A DNA stretch of 64,000 nt from NCBI GenBank assembly GCA_029851415.1, contig CM056743.1:97810501-97874500 (forward strand). The letters run 5' to 3'. Both the position numbers and the translations under genes were made by a program. Below the pieces are notes generated by a model that saw only the letters and a program-made list of their open reading frames with translations, did not search any database and had not been told where the DNA came from. This DNA is from Eretmocerus hayati. Its lineage: Eukaryota > Arthropoda > Insecta > Hymenoptera > Aphelinidae. Positions 1 to 11,193 of this stretch are shown here, one piece after another (the stretch's first letter is position 1; every line of letters begins with the position of its first letter).

Positions 1-411
1 AAACTATTCTATATCAACAAATATTCTATATCAACAATCATCGCATCGTGTAAAAAGTTTGAGCACATCACGCCTTGGTACAATGAATTTCAGATAATGC
101 CTTACGCAGTCCGTCGAATCTATCTCAGTGTGTGTTTATTGGCCCATGTGCTGAGATCATCAGTACCTGAGTACCTAAGATCGAAGCTTGAGTTCAGAGC
201 CGTGGATAAAGTAGGGTCAAAAAGGGTTTCCTCGCTGAATCTTGTTGTGCCAAAGTGGTCTACGACCGCATACAGGAATTCGTTTTTAGTTTCGAGCATA
301 ATGGAATGGAATAAGCTGCCGGAAGATTTGAGAAGCAAGTACACCCGCCCTTCATTCAAAACAAGGTTATTCTTTCATCTGTTGGCAACGGGTATTGAAG
401 GTGCGTCATAG
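1..411 (+). pseudogene. LINE ORF2 C-terminal fragment
   Basis: The frame is open from base 1 to a TAG at 409-411, about 136 codons, and has no start of its own within the window. The protein reads SVPEYLRSK, then LVVPKWSTTAY, FLVSSIMEWNKLPEDLR and PSFKTRLFFHLL. This is the usual end of CR1/Jockey-type ORF2 proteins after the RT domain, where a W-N-x-LP motif precedes a final basic helix. No catalytic motif is present in this piece. It is part of a retroelement, not a host gene. Confidence 0.65.
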
Positions 412-844
412 GTGACGTGTTTAGGTGGGACATTAATGGTATAAATTTTTGGTACATTGCATGAGCAGAATGGCTTGATCGAAATTTCATTTCATTAGTT
501 ATTAACAATAAGGAGCCATGAGGCTTGAATGTGATATATCTTCTAATCATTGTGAATGACTTTGTGATACGTAGTAGTGTCTTGCGAGCGGGTCTCGCAA
601 TCACAGTTGGGACGAAGCTCACTCGTTCTGTAAGCTCTAGCAGGTCTTTTATTATTAGTTCATTACTATATTTTCCACATCATTTTACTAAATTTTAATC
701 CTCATCTATATTTATACTTTTATGTTTGGATAATGAAATCTATAGAGTCTTTGACTCTGACGAATGGTGTAGTATTACGTTTGTTAATTATATGTATGCA
801 CGTAGCTTCGACTACACTGGACCAAGAGTCTATAGTTGAATAAA

Positions 845-873
845 TCTATCAATATCAATATCAATATCAACAA
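845..873 (+). repeat. LINE tandem tail (ATCAAT)n
   Basis: Four imperfect six-base units follow AATAAA directly. This is the 3' junction of LINE-E and marks the insertion point into older DNA. Confidence 0.7.
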
Positions 874-1825
874 ATACACGTTTTACTTTTGTAGGAAAGG
901 GTCTGATTGAATATAATCATCACTCATTCAGATGCAACGACGCTTGATGTCCCGATCAAAGAATCAGATATGGAGAAATTAATCAACTTTCCAGATCATA
1001 TTTTGATCCACGCATTGGAGCATTATGGAAACTTGACTAAAAAAAAAGCGTGCATTCTATATAGCTCACCACCCCAGGTAGGTCATATCGGAAAGATCAA
1101 GCGAGTCGTGCATGTAGCCTATTAGCCTGCACTGGTGCGCTTGCATATAGTTGCATGAATTATTGGACTGTACTTAATCACTGCTTTCCGCAAGAAATGC
1201 GGTTTTGTCCGGTGCTAAATTGTGATAACGATGTATTTTGATGGAATTAATGTAGTCACACAGCAAAACGTCATTTTTCACCAATCAGATAATCACTCCC
1301 TGGGGTGCTCGCATGCAGAATATTCACGTTCTGACATTATATTTGTCTGTCAATTTGAAATACAAATCGTTGAATTCTTTATCATATCTGGGGTGTTATT
1401 CACACGATCGTTCCAAAGACACAAAGGGAATAGTGCTAAATTTTGGTTTCATATTTTAATGGCAGGAGTCAATTCCGAGATGAGGAATGGGCATCCTACG
1501 GTCGGATTGAAAGGAATTTCCACGTGCAGATCTCGGACACAATGGTCGAAAGCTTCGCTTGAATTCGAAAGAAAGACTCCAACTCAGACTTTGCATATAG
1601 CTGCTAAAAAGTTATGGAACAAACAATATTTCTCCAGGGTTCAATCCATTAGATGTGAGTGACCTTGTCTAAACCATTAATTGATCATTGTGATGATAAT
1701 ATAGAATCTAGATCCATTCGACCGGAATCGAATGCCTTCCAATCCAAGTACGTATGTCCATTCAATCGCTCTGTGTGTTGTTAATTGAGGTCAATATCAC
1801 ACGGTCAGTAGGCTCATTCTGTTCA

Positions 1826-2148
1826 CAAGGAGGATGCCACGAGTGCGGATCACGAATTTGGCTGAAACTCGGAGGAAAGTCTCCTTTTAGCACCAAAAGA
1901 TGATATCTGAAGTGGTTTTACGCTCAAGCATCTTTGAGCTACGGGCTATAACCTATAACATCATATAGTATATTTATGTCTATCAATTTTTGAAATGGGC
2001 CCATATGAACAATGCTTGTCGTAGCTCGAAGCTTGGAAATGCTTGAGCTTCAGACTTTGCGCTTTTGGATATCATCTTCGGAGCTACAAGGAGACTCTTC
2101 TCCGAGTGTTAGCCAAATTCGGGACCCGGACTCCCGGCAAACTCGTTG
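1826..2148. mobile_element. Palindromic MITE, family M1, diverged copy
   Basis: Terminal inverted repeats begin CAAGGAGGATGCCACGAG on the left and end with CCGGACTCCCGGCAAACTCGTTG-type sequence on the right. The two halves pair over most of their length (for example CGAATTTGGCT with AGCCAAATTCG). Identical 3-bp TCA duplications flank it (1823-1825 and 2149-2151). The inner part matches the copies at 19496-19823 and 57515-57845. It has no coding capacity. The superfamily is not determined; a 3-bp duplication is compatible with CMC/EnSpm or PIF/Harbinger. Confidence 0.65.
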
Positions 2149-3395
2149 TCAATCATCTTCGGTTTCATTGATGAATCAAAAGTTTATTCTCATTCAATTG
2201 GCATGCATCCACTTCGAGCACAATCCAGGATAGTAACATTTGGAAAGTATTATCATAATCACAGAAAATGTTTTTTCCTAAAAAATTTCCTTCCCATGGT
2301 ATCATCTACATGGGTAAATATTAATTCATTTCTGTAGTCAATCATGAAGTCAACAACATCTCAATCAATGCGAGCCAAACATACTCTTAGTAGAGATGGT
2401 GAACATGTTTTTGGCCAATAACTGGCCAAGTCGCATTGCTACTGGCTATACTTGGCCAGAGAAAATGGTCACATGTCTACCAGGGAACATTTGTTTGGGA
2501 TGGCTCACTTCTTCCTGAGAGAATTTGATCATCTCACGGCTTCTTTAACTGATGTCGGAGGTTTCAAATATCAATCAAATTATCCCGCGCCTTGAAATTT
2601 TGATACATGGAAAATCCATGGAAAAAATTTTGAAATGCAATAGTTACTTTCATGTGTGCATCAAAAAGGCCTCATCGTTTGAATGAGGAATATTCTTACT
2701 AACTATTTGTGATAATAAATCCAATACGGCTGTATCCATTCGTTTGACAAGAGAATCTGAGTGGTTCTAATCCAATGTTACATTTTTGCAGGAAGGGCTT
2801 TCCAGACCATTGTACGTTGTATCGGAATCCTACGTGAACTTTTCGAGTTTTTTGATAGTTTTTTTGTATAAGAATGATGAGGATCTAGCATGCAAAGAAT
2901 CTGCAAATCTTGGAATGACTTCTCCCTTCCTACTCTGAGCTTCACCCACACTCATATTTGTAAATCATTTATCCTCAAGCATTGAGTCTCTAGAAACCAG
3001 CCTCATCCCGAATACATTTTGAATCGGAATAATATATTTGCAGATATCATACAACCTTCAAGAAATGAACAACAAAGCAAGGGTGAACCAAATCCTACCA
3101 GTAAAATGTGAAATTTGCTGTATGATTCTCACGTACACATTTGTTCACGCTCTGTGCATACGTAGCAACGTCACGTACGTTCTTCCTACATTCGAGTGCA
3201 CCACTGATTTGTTTACATTGTATCTCAAGCTAAATTCATAGGACATATATATCAGATATGCGAGTTGTAAATCTCTAAAGTCTGGGTCTGAGTGTCGAAT
3301 GAATTCTGCGTGAGCGTGAACAAACGACTGAGATTTACTAAGTAACAAAGCGATATGCATGAATGTATTTTAGCAACGGATAAACTCCTATGTAT

Positions 3396-3455
3396 GAGGT
3401 ATTACTTATTGAATAGGATATTACTCATAGAATAGATATTACCTATAGAATAGGA
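3396..3455 (+). repeat. Short imperfect tandem repeat
   Basis: About three imperfect units of TATTAC...GAATAG occur in a row. It is a small local duplication and no function is apparent. Confidence 0.4.
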
Positions 3456-4522
3456 TCTTTCGAATTCAAAGTGAGAATGGGGATACTCAGTCTAATAAGC
3501 AGTCTCAGAGAAAACTTTTTCATTAGCTGATATTGTACGAAATTTGGAAAAAATCTTTCCATCATGTAATTACATATCAAAGCTTTCAAACTCTCAGCCT
3601 CTGTATGAAGAGAATGGAAGGTAAGAATAATTATCGAATGAAAAAACTCTCAGATTTCGAATTTTCAGCAAATTTTAGATATTCAAAAATCAGAATAGTA
3701 TCCAAAACCATCTCGGTCCTTCCTAGTGCAGCTGCCTATTATAGAAAATTTCTCATGATTATATTCACGCATACGTACAAATTCACTACATTTTTGTCTA
3801 GTGCGTACAATTGCATTCCGCATTAGACTAATGCACAACCCTCGAAATTCGATTACTCAGTGGCTAAGTTTGGTTGAATAATGTCATTTTGGATGCTATT
3901 ATTCAAAAAATGGGGCGTGGTATCAATGAACAATAAGGAATTACTCGGTTTTCCGCGTCATAGGTCGGAAAATATCGATTTTTCGAGAAAACTCGTTGAA
4001 GAGTGAATCATAGATACCTTCTACATTCTTCCCGAACCTTCGAAATTGTGATTGTCTCTCTTCAAATTGATTAGTTAAAATCATCTGAAATTTATTGGAA
4101 CCATTTGCTTGAGGTAATTGGGTCAGTTTTGAACAAAAAAGGCTTCTCGATATTCCTTTTCGAATTTAACTGTTTATGAGTCATGAAGACACCAAACATT
4201 GCGACTTCTAACTCTAAATACGAGCAATAAGAGAGTGAAAGATCGCAGAGCTCGCTATTTCCAAGACTTGAGAACGACCAAACTCGGGAAGAGGTACCAG
4301 GAGACCTTTCTTGTTCAAAATTGATCCAATAATCTGATAGAAATATTTTTAATCCATCATAAAGTCCACTCATTCAGGCAAATTGGATAATAACTTCGAT
4401 CAAGAATAGCTTCAAACGGATACATATTTTGGAAAAAAGGTGGAGATCATACTTGTGATCCGTGTGAAGAGCTACAGATTGGATTCATACAAGTTCCCTG
4501 GTAGATCAATATTTCCTGACTT

Positions 4523-7201
4523 ACCGTCAACTTGGGTTAACTTTGGGACGGGGGGGGGGATGACTTTGGGACAATCTCCCACGGAAAAGTCGTATCACGC
4601 ACAATCGGCAAGGCAGATAATCCTAAGGCTTTGAAACAATTTCTCTCACTTGAGGCACGCATGGGAAATGTCTTGCGCCAGCGCAAGGGCTTTCATCAGA
4701 TTTGGGATCATTTACAAATAGGCTTTCTCAGGAGTATGTTTTAATTTAATAAACACTTTCGGAAAAATGATCGTGATACCGATCGTTGCTGGATGACTGC
4801 AAGGTAACTGGATTAAATTTTACTTATCTGTATACATATCTGGACGAATCGATCATCACATGAATGTGTTTTCGCCCAGTTTGAATTTTGTAGCATAAGA
4901 ATTGAAAAGTATGCGTTTTTTTGCAAACCAGGGTAACTTTGGGACTTGACTTTGATTACCCATAAATTTGACCAAGGACGTCCGGATATACTTCAATACC
5001 TGCCAATCGTTAGCTGGAAGTGTAAGCTTTCGATTGACCACAAACACAATGCTATTCTGATGTGACTGGTCCGAGATATGGGCGGCTCCGGATCAGAACG
5101 GTATAAGTCCATTTTTTCCATTTCTGGAAAATGCGCCTCAAAGTTTTTGTGATATGGAAAATTCGAGTTATCATCTGAAGTAAATATTCTTATTCTACCG
5201 TGTAGTGAGTGTGTTTTCATGCCATTTTTCGCGTGGGGCGTATTGATTTTCAATTGTTTACACTTTTTACATCTCATTTTGCAATAAAAAATGGACTTAT
5301 ACCGTTCTGATCCGGAAAATTTCTCGACTTTTTTTCCAGGTCAGAACGGTATAACTCCACCATTTCTGAAAAAAATTCACATTTAATATATTAGATCGGG
5401 AGAAGTAGTTGATATGATGAATTTTTACCGTTTGAAGTAGGAAAATGTCGAGAAACTATGAGTTTCCACCTTTGAGATCAAAAAACGTTAAAAAAACCAC
5501 GGACTTATGTCGATTTGAGCGAGAAAAAAGGTGGAAAAATTTCCCACATCAGAACGGTATAAATTGAGAATTCTTTGGATTTTTAATGACTGTCCTCGAC
5601 TTTTTCTCGCAGTAAACGAAATTCCTCTCTAATTTAGGATGACTTTTATAAAATCTCATTGACAGTCGAGACTGTTCTTCGCAAAGAGATCTAATTCAGG
5701 ATATCGTGACTAAGGATATATTTCCAACATTGAGGTCAACAAGCGTCTATTTGGAAATCCAGTCAAGAAGAATTTACTCAAGCGGCCCGGTGCGAAGTAT
5801 AGTTTTTGGGGATCACATAGCACGCAGCTTTACGTCATGGATTCAGAGGCAATTTGAGGCTGTATAGGAAAAATTCGCAATGCAGAGAATTCAATCGACC
5901 AGGGAATCCAAATGATGAATTGGGACTGATCCCCACTCAACAAACAGAATTGTTGATCAACCGTAGAATGAGGTTAAGATTAGTTGCAGCTATCTCAATT
6001 CAGGAAGGCGAGCAGGAAGGCTATCTTCATCTATAAGATTTGCCCAAATGAGGTTCACTTGTACCGAGTGGCGGGGAGATCGAACCGAAGGCCGGGTGAC
6101 TGTTAATGAAAAGAGCCCCAGTTGATAGATCACAACCATTCATAGTGAAATTGTAACCGAAATTCTGTAATGAAGCTATAGGCTTTCTCTACCATTGGCA
6201 TTGTTCCTAAGGAGGAAGTGCATAGCTTAGTTGAGTTTGGCGTATTACGGACGCAGTTGATTTTTCTTCAGAGAAGATGCCTGAAAACATGATACAAAAT
6301 CAAATTTCTTTGCAAGCTCAGTGCCGATCGCTCTCACAACTACGCTTTTGGAACCATCACTAAGAAATTCGGCTCTTTCAATGACGATAAGAGATAAGAA
6401 AATGAGACTTCAGGGCTTCTAGAGAAAGATCCCAGGCCCATGGGAGTACTGACCCGAGGTTGTTCATTTTCGTAAGGGCTTGCCTGTGTCCAAATGCGTC
6501 AAAAGGAAGTGATCGGACGTCGGCCCACCTCCTTCGAAACCATTCGATGCAATCATTTGGACAACATAGCGAACCTAACTTGTAGTTTCTGAGAGTAGCT
6601 ACCGACTCTAACTACTTGTAAAAGCACGACAGCTAAACGCGGATGACCCAAAAGCGATATTATTGAGCGAGAACATGGACTTATACCGTTCTGATCCGGA
6701 AAAAAAGTCGAAATTTTTTTCGGGACAAAAACGGTCGTGTCGCTTGTGATGCCTCAGAATGCATTTCTACTTCCGGAGTTGTGCATACATGTTTTCACAT
6801 GTATTTTCTATCGTTTCCCGTCAAAAACTCAATTTTCACCAAAATGGACTTATACCGTTCTGATCCGGAGCCGCCCATATACAGGTTACATGAGTTTTAA
6901 GGAGACAAATACAGTTTTTGTCCCAAAGTTACCCCAGTTGACAGTAATCGTGGAATCCCGTATATAACGTATGCTGTCCCAAAGTTATCCCAGACCGATT
7001 AAACTTTGGGGCACGACTTCCAGCGCTCCTAGCTTCATCCAGAGACGTCCACATAGACTCTGGCAACCCTGCATTCACAAGCCGAAACTATAAGCTTGCG
7101 ATTTACCAAAAGTACAATGCGATTCTGATGCGGAGTGTTCAAGTTACACGTGTTTTAAGGAAAAAGTGCGACTTTCGTCCCAAATTATCCTAGTTGACGG
7201 T
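4523..7201. repeat. Nested inverted repeats (ACCGTCAACT...TTTGGGAC ends)
   Basis: The left end reads ACCGTCAACTTGGG followed by TTAACTTTGGGAC. The right end is the reverse complement, GTCCCAAATTATCCTAG followed by TTGACGGT. Further partial copies of this end occur near 4929 (plus sense) and near 6921 and 6975 (minus sense), so several related elements have inserted into each other. No ORF with transposase motifs was seen. Call: decayed DNA transposon or MITE nest. Confidence 0.55.
5076..6880. repeat. Iterated 24-bp motif in inverted orientation
   Basis: The motif GGACTTATACCGTTCTGATC with trailing CGGA occurs at 5293-5316, 6677-6700 and 6846-6869 on plus and at 5087-5110 on minus. Shortened versions lie near 5341 and 5548. 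The outermost pair is extended into a perfect arm of roughly 38 bp that includes ATATGGGCGGCT. It lies inside the larger inverted-repeat nest. The iteration resembles subterminal transposase-binding repeats, which is an inference. Confidence 0.55.
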
Positions 7202-7862
7202 GTGACAAAAAAACTGGGAACGACGTGAAAAATGCATGTTTTTAATGCTCATCTTCAAAAATGAGAAATATGCGAATACACTCAAGAACCACCTGAACTG
7301 TTCATCTAGAGCTCACTTCACGATCGTTTCGTCTCACTCTTTTTCTATCTTGATCAATGAGTACGAGTAAGACAGCGTGATGTCGAGCTTGGACAGTTCA
7401 TCTAGTCCCCGAGTGTACATACACGAATTTTCTCACATTAATTCTATCTAATGTTGATTATTGGATATGTCACTGATTGTTTGAGCCAAAAGTTGTTGGT
7501 ACCGACTTTAATAGTCTTTATCTCGAACAAAAGGCGTTTTTTGGAAAGTTGCACAAAGAGATGGAAGAATATCCATCCACGTGAAAATTTTAATAACAAT
7601 AGGAAATTTCTGATTAGCTGTCGAGTTATTCTTAACGTTCAACTTTTGTATTCAATAAATCTTCGTGTAACCCAAGTTGCAAGAGTATGGGAGGAGTATG
7701 GTATCATATTGACCGCACATACTTCCTAACCTATGAAAGAGGGAAGTTTTTCGCGCTCCTCTTGACTTTGCTTTCCATTTTGATGAAATGATGACTTGAC
7801 TAATATATGTTAGTGAATGACAAGTGTTGGACAATTCGTCGTTTGGGCGAAAATCGAAGAGA
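7202..7862. other. Non-coding gap
   Basis: AT-rich sequence between the inverted-repeat nest and the tail of the CR1-like LINE. I see no gene, RNA or clear repeat in it. Confidence 0.4.
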
Positions 7863-7867
7863 ATTGG

Positions 7868-7902
7868 ATAGATAGATAGATAACCTTTATTCGCCCGAGG
7901 GC
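7868..7902 (-). promoter_or_regulatory. LINE-A 3' end: hairpin, AATAAA, (TATC)n
   Basis: On the minus strand a small hairpin (GCCCGAGGGC, 7893-7902) is followed by AATAAA (7886-7891) and a TATC tandem tail (7868-7882). In copy 3 the hairpin reads GTCCGAAGAC (33375-33384), with a C-G pair replaced by T-A. That looks like compensatory change and suggests the stem is used, perhaps for template recognition by the RT. Confidence 0.55.
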
Positions 7903-8265
7903 AAAATTGAAAAATACAGTGGCATATGTCACATATGTTACACCTACATAATAAATATATAAAAAGTATAAATAATTTTTGGTCAAGGAATATTAGGATT
8001 ATCACAGAAAGTGACTAGTCATTTTAAGGCATCGAGAGATGCATAAAAGTCAGGAAGAGAATGATAAAATACATTTCCATATATATATATATATCAGTGT
8101 TCACAAGAACGATCAAGGAGAGAGGACATTCTCACGTAGAAAGGCATATAAAGGCTTGGTCCAGCAGAAATATCACAGGAATTACAATTCAGTGGCGAAG
8201 TAGCCACGTATGACTCTTTTAAAAAAAGGAAACGCCGGTTGAAAAGAGCCCAAGCCTATCACAGT

Positions 8266-11193
8266 TTAGAGATTAAAATAATGCCTCCTCTCCACATCAA
8301 TCCTCTGAGAAGACTGAGTCAGGAGGAAATCTTTTAAGGCCTCTTTGAATACTGATATTTTCCTCAGCTGCCGAAAGCCCGGAGGGAGAAAGTTCCACAG
8401 ATGAGCACATTGAGCCTGGAATGATCTTCTTCCGTACTCAAGTCTCATATTGGGAACCTTGAGTACCCGCTCTTCTGCGTCACCACGTGCGGGGCGTTCA
8501 GATTGGTACCTGGTAAACATCGCAGCTAGGTAGCCAGGTTCTCCAAGATGCATGATCTTATGCATTAAAAGTGCTGCGAAGTACATTCTCCGCGAATCAG
8601 TACGTAACCAACCCAAACGCTCCCTGAACGGGGTGATGTGCTCGTCTCTCCTAAGATCAAAAATGTACCTCACACATGAATTGCTCAGTCGCTGTATCCG
8701 TTGCCGCTGTTCGTCCGTGGCGTCGAGGTACACGACTGTGCAATAATCTAAATGCGGTTGAACTAATGACTCGACTAGGCGAATTCGGAGAGGTCTGGTG
8801 ATACACGCCCTAAAAAACCGCAATCCGTATAGGGCTCTATTCACTTTCTTAGTTACTTGGTCGATGTGCGGTTTCCACGTCAGTTCACTGTCAAGTGTAA
8901 CACCAAGACTCACGACCGTGTCGCTGAACGGAATGAACTTTCCTTCCTCTATCTCAACTCCTGGCAAGTCCATTCTCTTCAGGTCTTTGATATTCCTCTC
9001 AGAGCTGAAGAAGATTGCCTTGGTCTTGCCAGCGTTGAGACGCAGGCCGGAACTTCTGGCCCATTCAGCAATTAGTCGTCCTACTTCCCCTAGCCGAGTG
9101 ATGCCTTCCTTGATCTTAGTTTTCTCGACTTGGAGATAAATTTGAAGATCATCCGCATAGAATAGATGATATACCGACTTTCCATCTAGCAAACCAGGTA
9201 AGTCATTAACATATAAGCTGAAGAGTAAAGGCCCGAGAACGGATCCCTGTGGAACACCCAGATTGGTTTCGAGCCAATCAGAACTACCGGATTTTGAAGT
9301 GACTATTTGGGTGCGGCCTTGTAAGTATGATTTTATCCACAGGAGTGCCGACCTTGAGAATCCAAGGTTTCGGAGCTTCCTCAACAGCTTTGACGGTGTT
9401 ATTGTGTCGAAGGCTTTGCTAAAGTCGAATAGTAGGAGTAAGGTGATCTTCTTCCTATCAATGCCTACTCTGATGTCATCCGTCAACTTTAGCAAAGCTG
9501 TCTGGGTGCTGTGGTGTTGCCTAAAACCAGTCTGGAAGCGATCAAGAAGTTTCTCTACTTTCAAATACTCCGTGATTTGGTCATGTGCAATTTTTTCCAA
9601 AACCTTGGAAAGGAAGCACAGCAGCGCTATGGGACGGAAGTCCGAGACCGTTGATGGAGCTACAGTCTTTTTCAATGCAATCAGCTGCGCTTGCTTCCAA
9701 GTCTCAGGAAAAACGCTATGAGCGAAAGAGGAATTGAAAATATGTACAATAAGATCACCAACTGCCGGAAGAGCCTTCGCGATCACGCTCTGGGGGATCC
9801 CATCCACCCCACGGGCCTGCGAGGAGAAATGTTTAATAGCAAGGACTACATTGTTGAAATTTGTGGGCTTAAATTTAAACCCCTCCTCCGGTGCAGAGTT
9901 AATATCGTCCATTGCTTCATTGATATTTTCGTGAGGCGAAACGGAAACCCCCGCAAAGTGAGCGTTCAGCTCATCCGGTGTGAAACCGTGGAGTTCTTCC
10001 TCTTTGCTCTTGGGCAAGAGGCCGAGATTGCGCATCTCCTTCCAGATGTTCTTGTTCTGATCAAGAGCGTCTGAAAGATGGTTTTGAAGGAAGGAATTAC
10101 GCTCTTGCTCAATGCGCAGATCGACCTCTTCGCTAAGCCGAAAGTATTCATTTTGAAGCTCAGGACACTTGCGCTGGTTGCGTTGCATGCGCTCCCAGCG
10201 CCTGCGCGTCGCGTTTCGCTTATTCATGAGCACCCTCAACTCAGGACCAATCCAAGGAGCATCATTTTTACGCGGGTTTATAGTTTTTTCCGGTGCTAGT
10301 TCATCTAAAACAATTTTTAAATTTTCATTCAAGCAGTGAATTGCGTCTTCCAAACTGGTTTCGGCATTTTCAAGAGCTGTCCAGTCACAGCGAAGCAGAC
10401 GGTCATTCAATATCTCCGGGGTGATGTTACGAAAATCCCTATACTTGAAGGAATTTTTTGGCGGAGTAGGGGTAAAGACGTTGATGGTGACGTCAATGAC
10501 CGAGTGCCCCCCGAAACTGGGCAGGTGTCTGTTCTGAAAGTCAGTTATGGTGTCGTTGTCATCTACATAAATGTGATCAATCCATGTATGAGATACATTG
10601 GGGTTGTGCTGATGAGTCGGGCCATGCTGCACTATCTGTAAGGCGAGTTCTTCTGTCAGTGCAGTCAATGTCTTGGTGTCGGGATGAGCAGTGTCCAACA
10701 AGTCAGCGTTCAGATCACCCATAATGATTTTGTGACTGTAATCTCCACACAGCCGGCGTAACGAGCCAAACAGCCCATCGTCCTTCTGCATGGCGATTTT
10801 TGGGGGTCTATAGATTACCGCGACTAGTATTGGGGGTGAGCCGCCTTGTTGTACGCTACAGAAAAGAAATTCAGGCACGCCAGGTTTCCCCGGCCCAAAA
10901 GTATTTGACGAAACTAACTTCTCAATTTTGAAGTCATTGCGCACATACAAGGCAACTCCTCCACCCTCTCTGTTGCGATCTTGTCGCAACAACGAAAAAC
11001 CTGGAATCTGAACGAGACTGTCATCCACATACTCATCTAGCTTCGACTCGGCCACCCCAAATAGATGATAGGAGGGATCGTTAGCGACGAGCAAGCGTAG
11101 ATGCTCAATCTTATCTGTCAGGGAGTTAAGGTTGATAAATCCCGCTTTTAAGGAACCTCCACCCCCTCGTCGCTCCTCAGCAGCTATATTCAG
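8266..11193 (-). CDS. LINE-A ORF2: APE endonuclease and reverse transcriptase
   Basis: Open for about 975 codons. The first part is an APE-type endonuclease: INLNSLTDKI near the start, then VAESKLDE with the catalytic Glu, GDLNAD, and a final GHSVIDVTI where most relatives have SDH. The RT follows, with FDFSKAFDTI, GVPQGSVLGPLLFSLYVNDL and the catalytic FYADDLQIY. The C-terminal CR1-type tail has LVQPHLDYC and RFRERLGW-like motifs. No ATG lies at the 5' end: the endonuclease fold starts right after the TGA that closes ORF1, in the same frame. The product would nick target DNA and prime reverse transcription in the nucleus. I infer readthrough or reinitiation at the TGA. Closest group CR1/L2/Kiri. 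Confidence 0.85.
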   Translation of the reverse strand: MNIAAEERRGGGGSLKAGFINLNSLTDKIEHLRLLVANDPSYHLFGVAESKLDEYVDDSLVQIPGFSLLRQDRNREGGGVALYVRNDFKIEKLVSSNTFGPGKPGVPEFLFCSVQQGGSPPILVAVIYRPPKIAMQKDDGLFGSLRRLCGDYSHKIIMGDLNADLLDTAHPDTKTLTALTEELALQIVQHGPTHQHNPNVSHTWIDHIYVDDNDTITDFQNRHLPSFGGHSVIDVTINVFTPTPPKNSFKYRDFRNITPEILNDRLLRCDWTALENAETSLEDAIHCLNENLKIVLDELAPEKTINPRKNDAPWIGPELRVLMNKRNATRRRWERMQRNQRKCPELQNEYFRLSEEVDLRIEQERNSFLQNHLSDALDQNKNIWKEMRNLGLLPKSKEEELHGFTPDELNAHFAGVSVSPHENINEAMDDINSAPEEGFKFKPTNFNNVVLAIKHFSSQARGVDGIPQSVIAKALPAVGDLIVHIFNSSFAHSVFPETWKQAQLIALKKTVAPSTVSDFRPIALLCFLSKVLEKIAHDQITEYLKVEKLLDRFQTGFRQHHSTQTALLKLTDDIRVGIDRKKITLLLLFDFSKAFDTITPSKLLRKLRNLGFSRSALLWIKSYLQGRTQIVTSKSGSSDWLETNLGVPQGSVLGPLLFSLYVNDLPGLLDGKSVYHLFYADDLQIYLQVEKTKIKEGITRLGEVGRLIAEWARSSGLRLNAGKTKAIFFSSERNIKDLKRMDLPGVEIEEGKFIPFSDTVVSLGVTLDSELTWKPHIDQVTKKVNRALYGLRFFRACITRPLRIRLVESLVQPHLDYCTVVYLDATDEQRQRIQRLSNSCVRYIFDLRRDEHITPFRERLGWLRTDSRRMYFAALLMHKIMHLGEPGYLAAMFTRYQSERPARGDAEERVLKVPNMRLEYGRRSFQAQCAHLWNFLPPGFRQLRKISVFKEALKDFLLTQSSQRIDVERRHYFNL

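Larger units (their letters stand above)
1..873 (+). mobile_element. 3' end of a CR1/Jockey-like LINE (LINE-E)
   Basis: This is the last part of a non-LTR retrotransposon running off the left edge. It holds the C-terminal tail of the reverse-transcriptase ORF (1-411), a 3' UTR of about 430 bp, an AATAAA signal at 839-844 and a short tandem tail of ATCAAT-type repeats (845-873). A tandem-repeat tail instead of poly(A) is also seen in other LINEs of this window. The clade is inferred only from the tail of the ORF. Confidence 0.7.
874..4522. other. AT-rich non-coding stretch, one MITE inside
   Basis: Apart from the MITE at 1826-2148 and a short tandem repeat near 3396-3455, I see no convincing gene. 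One possible exon-like block (about 895-1077) has an AG acceptor-like sequence (TTTTGTAG) on its left and a donor-like CAG|GTAGGT on its right, but a TGA at 904-906 interrupts the only long frame. The longest ORF (1222-1662) has no recognisable domain and atypical composition. Confidence 0.4.

Noticed and set aside
1222..1662. 146-codon plus-strand ORF
   Set aside because: No ATG-led domain, no recognisable motif, low-complexity AT-rich neighbourhood and no splice or promoter support.
8552..10641. Several plus-strand ORFs of 60-150 codons inside LINE-A
   Set aside because: They are antisense shadows of ORF2, which has full endonuclease and RT motifs on the minus strand.
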